Below, piece after piece: positions 56,931-64,000 of a DNA stretch of 64,000 nucleotides (positions are counted from its first letter, which is position 1; each line of letters begins with the position of its first letter). Made by a program: the position numbers and the translations under genes. The stretch is taken from positions 13,246,541 to 13,310,540 of the forward strand of contig ML677333.1 in NCBI GenBank assembly GCA_007922305.1, in the 5' to 3' direction. The notes below the pieces were generated by a model, which saw nothing but the letters and a program-made list of their open reading frames with translations, was not told the DNA's origin and did no database searches. This DNA is from Dermatemys mawii. Taxonomy: Eukaryota; Chordata; Testudines; Dermatemydidae.

Positions 56931-58839
56931 AATAAGAGCTGATTCATGGCCCCTGCCATGATGATAATAAACTCAGTTGCATCTTAATTAGGATCCAGAC
57001 AATAAGCCAACAAGGTATACCAATTAAAAAGACTCTATTTATTATAGTAACAGAGCTGTAGGGATCAATTAGTTAATGATTGTTTCATGTTTTGCAGTGA
57101 TGAAATTATCCAAGGATAAGGAGTAGAGTATTGTTTATAAATAAGGTAGATTGGCTTCCAGGGTTTGATTATGATCACACACTTTAAAACTTTCCAACTT
57201 TTCCTTTGCTAATTAGATATGGTTACCTTAGTATTTTCAGCCTTATCTTGTATTTCCCCATTCTTACAATGTGAATACTTTGAATATTACAGATGTTAAG
57301 ATAAAATTATTCAATATAATTATCAAAGATAATTGGTAAGGTTTTAATCGTAATCATTGTACATAAGTGTAAATCTCTTGCTTTTAAGGGATCATACCTT
57401 TGTCACAAAATGTAATTTGACCCATTATTATGAGAGTAGATGAGAATCATGCTGAAAATCTTTACAGTAGTTTTCAGGCTACTGTAGAATGCAGAGCCTG
57501 TTTCTGCTATCTTTACTCACATGGAATAATACATCACTCTGCAAACAATTGATTTGAACAGGGCTAGAAAATTATTATTCAAATTGAGTCAGGGTTTTTG
57601 GAATTGGGCCCTAAATGGTTCTAGCATGCCTTTCAAAAGCCATTTAACTTTTTATACTCAGATGCTCTTTTATATGAAAGAATACAAAAATGGTATAAAA
57701 AGGTATACAATGGAATAAACTGAAACACAAAAGATATTCTATACTAATCCATCAGTTTATCATTATGATGTTTTACAGACCCAAATACATATGAAAAGAA
57801 CCCCTAGGCAGCAGTCTTTGTTGTAAATTATTCTGTTAACAGTGCTTTGAATACAGTCTCAAACTTAGGCTGACACTGCAGGAGAAAGGCTTTGAGTTTT
57901 GATCTATGCAAACTAACCTATTGAAGCAAGCAGTGGGAAAGGATTATTCTGTGTAAGCAGCTTCATTTGTATTGTTAAACCATATCAGCAAAATAATCTA
58001 GTTGCTATTATTTCCTAGACTCCTTACATGTGTGAGGGTAAAATCCCTCAGCCTGATTCAAAGTATGATATTTGATCTCTTAAACTGAAGGCTTCATCAT
58101 ATCATATTATCTTTAATGACTCCTTTACCTATAGAACATTCTGTTTTGGTGTTTTCTCTCCTACAATTTTTCAGAACTTGCTAGAATTATAGGGCGAGAT
58201 CAATACATAGATACAGCTCTGTGCAAAGGATGATGTGTAAACTGCTTCACCCCAGGAGTAGCTGTGGGAGGCACTGAAATTCAGAGACATGCTTCTAAGT
58301 TGCTCTTCCTCTCCTACTTTGTTTTTGCTTTTGGGATGTGTCCTAATTTATTACAAACTTTGCACCAGCTCAGCTAGGCTGGACACAAGTCAGAAGCTGC
58401 AGTCAAGGCTCTACCCATTCCTAGGCCATTTCCTGGCCACCTGCTCTGGACAAGTATTCTTGATTACTGCTATATATCCAGATCCAAAGTCTGTCTGGTC
58501 TTATATGAGTGTAAAAGAGAGTCTTACTGCCCTGTGTGTTTGTCTAGTGTGAGTCACAATCTAGCCCATCACAATTTTTCTTTAATTAGTACTTATTAAC
58601 ATGAATGCATTATTGTCTCTTGAATTAAACCGCACTGTGATGGAGTTACTTTTCTGTTTAGAAACCCCATATGGTCCTTTTAGAAGTTCTGGGCATGTGA
58701 GTGCCAATATTCAAAAATATATCTGTGACAATTATTTCTTTGGGGAAAAAAGAAGTAATGGAGGGAAAAACCACATTCAAAATCTCCAAGTTAGGCTAAC
58801 TGTACTGCGTAGACCTAGCGCATTAAATAGAATAACTGA
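56931..58839. other. AT-rich stretch without recognised repeats
   Basis: About 1.9 kb with no LINE, SINE, LTR or TIR signature. It has many TAAT- and ATTA-type words (for example aattagttaatgattg near 57070). It could be old unique DNA or a conserved non-coding element; sequence alone cannot decide. Confidence 0.35.
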
Positions 58840-59530
58840 CTATGTTGCCACCCCTCAGGGTTCTAAAATATTAGGAAACATTGGAAATACTGGGCTTATT
58901 CTCACTGGAAAAGAGGCGAGTTAATGGAAGTGACCAAATAGAAGTTTTCATGATTAAGGAAATGATATTTGGCCTGCATGGGAGCTTTGCCTGAGTAAGG
59001 ACTGCAGGATGCAGCTCACTCAGTAGAGACTCATATTGGTACAAGGTTAAAAGGCTATCAGATACAAGATAAAAAATTAGGGAACTCTGGAATAAATAAG
59101 AAAACCAGGCAGAATTCATTCACACCAAAGGTGATAAGCATATGGAACAGGTGCTGGAAAAGGTGACTGAAAGTACAAACGAATTCAAGAGAGATTTATG
59201 TTCGTTTCTAGAGAATGGGAGAATTAAGGAGCAGGATAGAAGAGCACAGTGCTGGGATTAAGGTAAACTAAAAATAGGCAAGTATACTGCACTGGAGAGT
59301 CTTTTTCTGTTTATGAAATTCCTCTTGTCCTTATGGCCTGTGGGCACACTGTCCACTGTTATTGTCACTGTTAGCACTGGTTGGTCTGCTCCAAGCCTTA
59401 ATGGCCCAGGAAGGTTATGAGTCTATTACAGGAGGGGATGGGTGAGGTTCTTTGGTCCGTGATGTTCAGGAGGCCAGACCAGATGATCATAATGGTTCCT
59501 TCTCACTGTAAAGTTTATGAATACAATGCT
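58840..59530 (+). mobile_element. CR1 or L2-like LINE 3' end
   Basis: A diverged frame carries a TGLILTGKEAS stretch, followed by trailing pieces of the ORF2 C-terminus (SFTPKVISIWNRCW). The 3' end, gttatgagtctattacagg ... gggtgaggttctttgg and cagatgatcataatggttcc, is the CR1 3' end in sense orientation. It ends near 59530. Confidence 0.65.
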
Positions 59531-61749
59531 GGATCCTTTCTCCACCACAGTGAAAGACTCCAGTACTGCGGGGGAGGGGAGGGGAAGGAAGACGGCTGCC
59601 AGTCCCTTTCCCCACTGTCTCCGTCCTGCCAGAGCTTTCCCCAACTGCTGAATTCTTTCACTGCAATGGGGAAATGACTCCAGCAGGCTTGAGTGTGTAA
59701 AGTACATACTGTAGGGCTCAGACATGTAGGACACTCTACTCTGCTCTACTCACCTAAGCAGTGCCTCACTATTTACACTGCTATTTATATCCATGTTAGC
59801 TTTGTCAAACTCTATAGGCCACCACAAGTGTAGACTTACCCTGGGTCTCCTCTATCTTTATTTGTCACCATGGTGCTGACAAAATTATGCAGAAGTTGAA
59901 AAGACCTCCTTATCTTAAAATGTTTTATCCAATTTGCCTCAACATTTCAAAAAGATCCTAACTGAGGACAAGATCTTGCATGTGAAATTTTAGTGTGTAT
60001 TGATTTAGTGCTGGCAAAGTTAGTGGGCAATTACAATGAGATTTATAGTGGAAAGCTAGTTGCTAAGTGTCTCTCCATAATAGACAGCACAAAAGTATTG
60101 TGAGGATTGACTGATTAATTAATTCATGTTTGTTAAGTACTTGAGAACCTATGAAGAAAGGTTCTCTAGAAATGCAAATATTATAATTATAAATTCTTTA
60201 TGAGCTCAGATGTTTTGCCTTAGAGGCACAGTCTCATCCGGAGGTGTGTAGTTATATATGTAAATCTCAGAACATTATGATGATATACCTCAAAGTGCCT
60301 GACTCTTCCTTGTGAGCTGTCATTCCACCCACCAAACTCCCTTTGACTGCAGTCCGTTCTGCACATGGGACAGTTGTAGGACTAGGCACTGGGTTTGTGA
60401 AATTAAAAGACCCTGTATGCCTACTGCCATCACAATGAGGCAAGCTTTTATTTTCACTTAATACAAATTTTGCCATTGCTCATACTTTAGTCTGTCTTAC
60501 TAACAGAGGAGGTGAGATCAGGCCACAAAATTCAAATCTGGATTTTGACCATCCCTAAGCTCATGGTATCCAGGGTTTTGGTTCAACTGGTGATAAAGAC
60601 ATGGGATGACATCCTAACTCCATTTAAGTCAGTTATAAAACTCCCTTTTACTTAAATGGAGCTAGAATTTTACCCATAAGCTAGTCACAACATTTGAATC
60701 CATATCCTGGTTTAATGTGAACAGCTTCCCAAGTGCGGTGCATTCAGCTCTGGGATTTTGCTTCAGGCCCATCTCCAGCTAACAACATTGGATGAATGTA
60801 AAACAGGGAATGAATTGGGCCTATGGATATTGTATAGTTAAAGCCCCTTATAGAAAATTGTAATGTACATGCCTCATTGTTTGAAAATGCTTGTACATGT
60901 TTTATGAGTGAGTGTCATTTGGTGATTTCCGTTAGTTATTCTCCTTTCGACTAATTTTCTTGCCTTTTAAGGAGCTAATTCTGTCCTTATGTTCTGTCCA
61001 TTAACTCTGCTGGGGCTGGTGAACTTTGTGCAGTTACGTGGGGGCTGTTTGTGGACAGGGAGGTGAGCTGTTCCACAGAAGTTACTCCAGCTTAATAACA
61101 CCCATCTCCACGTTTGGGCCCCCAGGCATCATAATGGTTATTTAGGGTCAGGTTCTGATAGCTTTCCCCATGCTGAGTAATTCCTTACTCTGCGTGAACC
61201 ACTATTGAATCACTGTGGTTACCTTTGGAGTTAGATGCTACTCAGCATAAAGGCATACTCAGACTCTCTGACCATCATTACTGTGTAATAAAAGCATTGC
61301 ATATCAGATGCCACTCACCCCAACTGACTATTGTTACTGTCTACCAGAAGAAGTATGGTCTGTCTACTATCAGTCTGAGCATAGCAGTGATGTGTTGGCA
61401 GAATTTTCATTCAGACATTTTTTATCTCTGTTTCTAATATAGGTATCATTCCTCTGTTCATACATATCAAATAATCCCTCAATTCCATACTCTTTCCCCT
61501 TAGTCAAATGCATTAGTTCCATACTATAACTTGAGCCTCGGATTTCAAACTGATGGTATCACTTTAGTTAACCAGGCCTTCCTGTCTTTGACATCAGTGG
61601 GAATTTTGTCATTGATTTCAATGGGACTGAGATGAGGTCCATTGTTTGTCAGGATCTGAAGCACTATAAAAAGCTTTAGCATTATTATTATAGTAGTACT
61701 GGCGCCAAACCTTGAGGTTCAGAGTGCCTCCTGTGAGGTTCTGAGTTCC
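59531..61749. other. mostly unrecognised sequence
   Basis: It contains a CORE/MIR-like tail at about 60075-60195 (tattgtgaggattgactg, ttgttaagtacttgag). A palindromic hairpin lies at about 60605-60675 (aactccatttaagtc / cttaaatggagc). A SINE-like tail is at about 61650-61690. No gene is recognised. Confidence 0.45.
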
Positions 61750-62298
61750 TGTAACACCTAACCAAACGAAGGCTGAGAGGAGATCCGATTGCTCTCTATA
61801 AATACATAAATACCAGGAAGGGAGATGACTTATTTAAGTTTAAGTGTGAGTGTTGACAGAAGAACAAATAGATATAAATTGGCCATCTGCAAGTTTAGGT
61901 TTGAAATTAGATGACGGTTTCTAACCATCAGAGGAATGAAGTTCTGGAACAGCTTTCCAAGGGAAGCAGTGAAACCTAACTGACTTCAAGACTGAGATCA
62001 GTAAATTGGAGGGGATGACATGACGGGACTAGCTTTGATGGCATGTGGGGCAGTCCATCAGCAACTGCCAATAGCAAACCCCCCTAACAGCTGGAGATGG
62101 GACACTAGATGGAGAGACCTCTGAGTTACTACAGAGAATTCTTTTCCAGATATCTGCCTGATGAGTTGCTGACGTCTCACTGATTGCCATATTTTGGATC
62201 AAGAAGAAATTTTCTCCCAGGTCAGATTGGCAGAGACCCTGGGGACTTTTGGTGCTCCTCTGAAGCATGGGGCATGAATAACTTGCGGGTTTAAATTA

Positions 62299-62715
62299 CA
62301 GTAGAACTTCAGAGTTACAAACTGACCAGTATGACATGCTATACCCTTTTTTTTTTAAAACAAGGTAAGGAAATTGTTTCTGTGCCTGTTTCATTTAAAT
62401 TAAGGTTGTTAAAAGAAGTATTTTTCTTCTACTTAGTAAAGTTTCAAAGTTGTATTAAGTTAATGATCTGTTGTAACTTTTGAAACAACCATAATGTTTT
62501 GTTCAGAGTTACGAACATTTCAGTTACGAACAGCCTCCATTCCTGACAGGTTTAAGATTAGCAGCCGTGTTAGTCTGTATCCATAAATAAAAAGAGGAAT
62601 ACTTGTGGCACCTTAGAGACTAACCAGTTTATTTCAGCATAAGCTTTTGTGGGCTATAGCCCACTTCGTCGGATGCATCCATTCCTGAGGTGTTCCTAAC
62701 TTTGAGGTTCGACTG
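62299..62715. mobile_element. Tigger/pogo-like MITE in the CR1, TA duplication
   Basis: Left CAGTAGAACTTCAGAGTTAC and right (reverse complement CAGTCGAACCTCAAAGTTAG) TIRs, with TA at 62297-62298 and 62716-62717. The CR1 halves on either side fit together once it is removed. It is non-autonomous and is itself split by a short repeat at 62547-62677. Confidence 0.8.
62547..62677 (+). repeat. short retroposon-like repeat in the MITE, 11-bp duplication
   Basis: The 131-bp insert agcagccgtgttagtctgt ... tggcaccttagagactaacc ... ggctatagcccacttcgtc is a common turtle short repeat. The duplication TCCATTCCTGA is exact at 62536-62546 and 62678-62688. It has no A-tail. A long direct duplication suggests retroposition or a target-primed mechanism. 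Confidence 0.8.
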
Positions 62716-62902
62716 TAGTGTAAATGGTGAATTCTCTTTGACTTGAAATCTTTAAACTATGATTTGAAGACTTCAGTAACTCAGCCAGAGGTTAGGAGTC
62801 TATTACAGGAGTGGGTGGGTGAAGTTCTGTGGCCTGCAACATGCAGGAAGTCAGACTAGATGACCATGATGGTCCCTTCTGACCTTAAAGTCTATGAGTC
62901 TA

Positions 62903-63879
62903 CTTAGTTCAATACTCCAGATCTGACAGAATCAGGTCCATTATAATTACACATATACGATGGTGTCAATTTTGTTTAATGGAGTATTTTATCTATGAGC
63001 ATGAGTGAGTGAAAAACAAATCTTTCTTCAGTAGCATGAAATTGTTGCTGTATCAGCACAAAACCTTTTGTTGACCCCTGACACTCATCAGTGAATGATG
63101 CAATTTGAATGTTTTAGAACAGCACCTGCTAATAAAGACAAGTTAAAAAATATAACTGCACTGCTGCTATTGAACTTCAAGCAAAAGTTTCCAGTTACAT
63201 CAGAAGTCTCTCTGATACTTGATCTCCCTCAGACTTCCTGCCATTGCCAGTAGTTATGTCAGTCTGTCTCTGACTTTCAGACCTACGTCACATTTGTAGC
63301 AATGAGAGGAAAGAAATAGAATTCAAACTGTATGAAAATATGCTAGAAGGCATTTTAAAAATATTCTAGAAATGGTGTGTTTCTTTGGCAGGTATTTTTT
63401 TGAATGATGGAAGTGATTTTGAGTTGTCTTCTCTTGTGCTATGGCCAAGATTTCTTTCATTCACAACCTGAAAAAAGAGGGAGAAAATATATCGAATTGT
63501 TAGGCACATTGGACTTGAATTTCATGGATCCATGTTAGTATTTTTATTTGCATAGGGACAGATATGGCCACTACCTCTCCTCCTGAAGATTTGCCTTATG
63601 CAATAGCCAGGCACAATAGAAGTGCCTGGAACTCAGCGCCCACAAGAACTGGATCCTCAGTATACCTCTGGGGTACACTTTAATTCAAATGAACCAGAGA
63701 AAAGCAAGAGGCGGCAAAGCCATGGTCCTGTCCTCCCTTCTAAGTCAGCTGGGTGATTGCAGCCTCGTACTGCCCTCTATGAAGCTTGTGGTAAGACAGC
63801 TCCATCCCCATCTGCCAAAGCAGGACTGTGTTTTAAATCCTCACACAATGTATCCCAGAGGGGAAGGATTCTCTTCAGC
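62903..63879. other. unrecognised sequence
   Basis: No feature that I can support. Confidence 0.4.
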
Positions 63880-64000
63880 ATCTCACACAAAGGTCTGGAA
63901 TCCAGGAAATCTGACTTTGATTCCCTCATTTGCCACAGACTTCGTGTGTGACCTTGAGTAGGTCACTTAATCTCTCTATGCCTCAGTTTCTCTGTCTGTT
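63880..64000 (+). repeat. CORE/MIR-like SINE, cut by the window end
   Basis: atccaggaaatctgactttg, then cttcgtgtgtgaccttgagt and aggtcacttaatctctctat, in sense orientation. The 3' part lies beyond 64000. Confidence 0.75.

Larger units (their letters stand above)
61750..62902 (+). mobile_element. CR1 LINE, 3' portion, interrupted by a Tigger-like MITE
   Basis: Sense CR1 from ggctgagaggagatccgattg through gtttaagtgtgagtgttgac and gaatgaagttctggaacagc to tctattacaggagtggg, with the 3' end ctagatgaccatgatggtcc at 62855-62875. CR1 sequence breaks off at 62298 and resumes at 62716. Frames are broken. Confidence 0.85.

Noticed and set aside
1..64000. Host exons or a spliced gene
   Set aside because: I looked for frames bounded by splice-site-like sequence and for familiar domain motifs and found none; introns of a large gene cannot be excluded from sequence alone.

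Overview
The window reads as ordinary non-coding DNA from a sauropsid genome, most likely a turtle and less likely a crocodilian. The evidence is many CR1 LINE 3' ends, CORE/MIR-type SINEs, hAT and Harbinger-type MITEs, Tigger-like TA-flanked elements, a Tx1-clade LINE and LTR elements with a SCAN-like gag. I recognise no host protein-coding gene, rRNA or functional tRNA. Almost all open frames of 60-130 codons look like chance; those with real coding ancestry belong to transposable elements and are broken.

Layout. 1-4.2 kb: mostly unrecognised sequence, with one tRNA-like fold-back repeat. 4.2-5.6 kb: a four-level nest of a SINE, a palindromic MITE, a Harbinger-like MITE and a hAT MITE, the last two with exact target-site duplications. 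7.3-8.7 kb: a 448-bp inverted repeat, about 98-99 % identical between arms, with a 460-bp spacer. 10.05-11.02 kb: a Tigger-like element. 13.6-15.3 kb: CR1, MITE, SINE and a second tRNA-like fold-back repeat. 15.3-19.7 kb: nothing recognised. 19.8-23.6 kb: LTR-type pieces. 24.2-24.7 kb: a solo LTR of the same family as the element at 46.75 kb. 25.1-25.6 kb: a 166-codon minus-strand open frame of unknown origin. 28.0-30.0 kb: a Tx1-like LINE reverse transcriptase remnant on the minus strand. 30.46-30.88 and 35.85-36.18 kb: two copies of one hAT family in opposite orientation. 35.44-35.56 kb: a small hAT-like MITE with an exact 8-bp duplication. 37.5-42.7 kb: a degraded I/Jockey-superfamily LINE that most resembles the Nimb group, interrupted at 38.36-39.64 kb by a hAT element. 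46.75-49.03 kb: an internally deleted LTR retrotransposon with a SCAN-like gag, a protease remnant, a tRNA-Pro-like primer site and an exact 5-bp duplication. 50.2-51.6 kb: two adjacent CR1 copies. 52.6-53.3 kb: a long-TIR DNA element. 54.9-56.8 kb: a CR1 split by a hairpin-shaped LTR structure and by a short retroposon-like repeat. 56.9-58.8 kb: AT-rich sequence with no visible repeats. 61.75-62.9 kb: a CR1 containing a Tigger-like MITE, which itself contains a short repeat.

There is no operon-like logic here. The information is an insertion chronology: nested elements with readable duplications give relative ages. The least explained features are the near-perfect inverted repeat at 7.3-8.7 kb, the hairpin LTR at 55-56 kb and the Nimb-like LINE, a group I would not expect in an amniote. 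All family names come from recalled consensus patterns and were not tested by a search.
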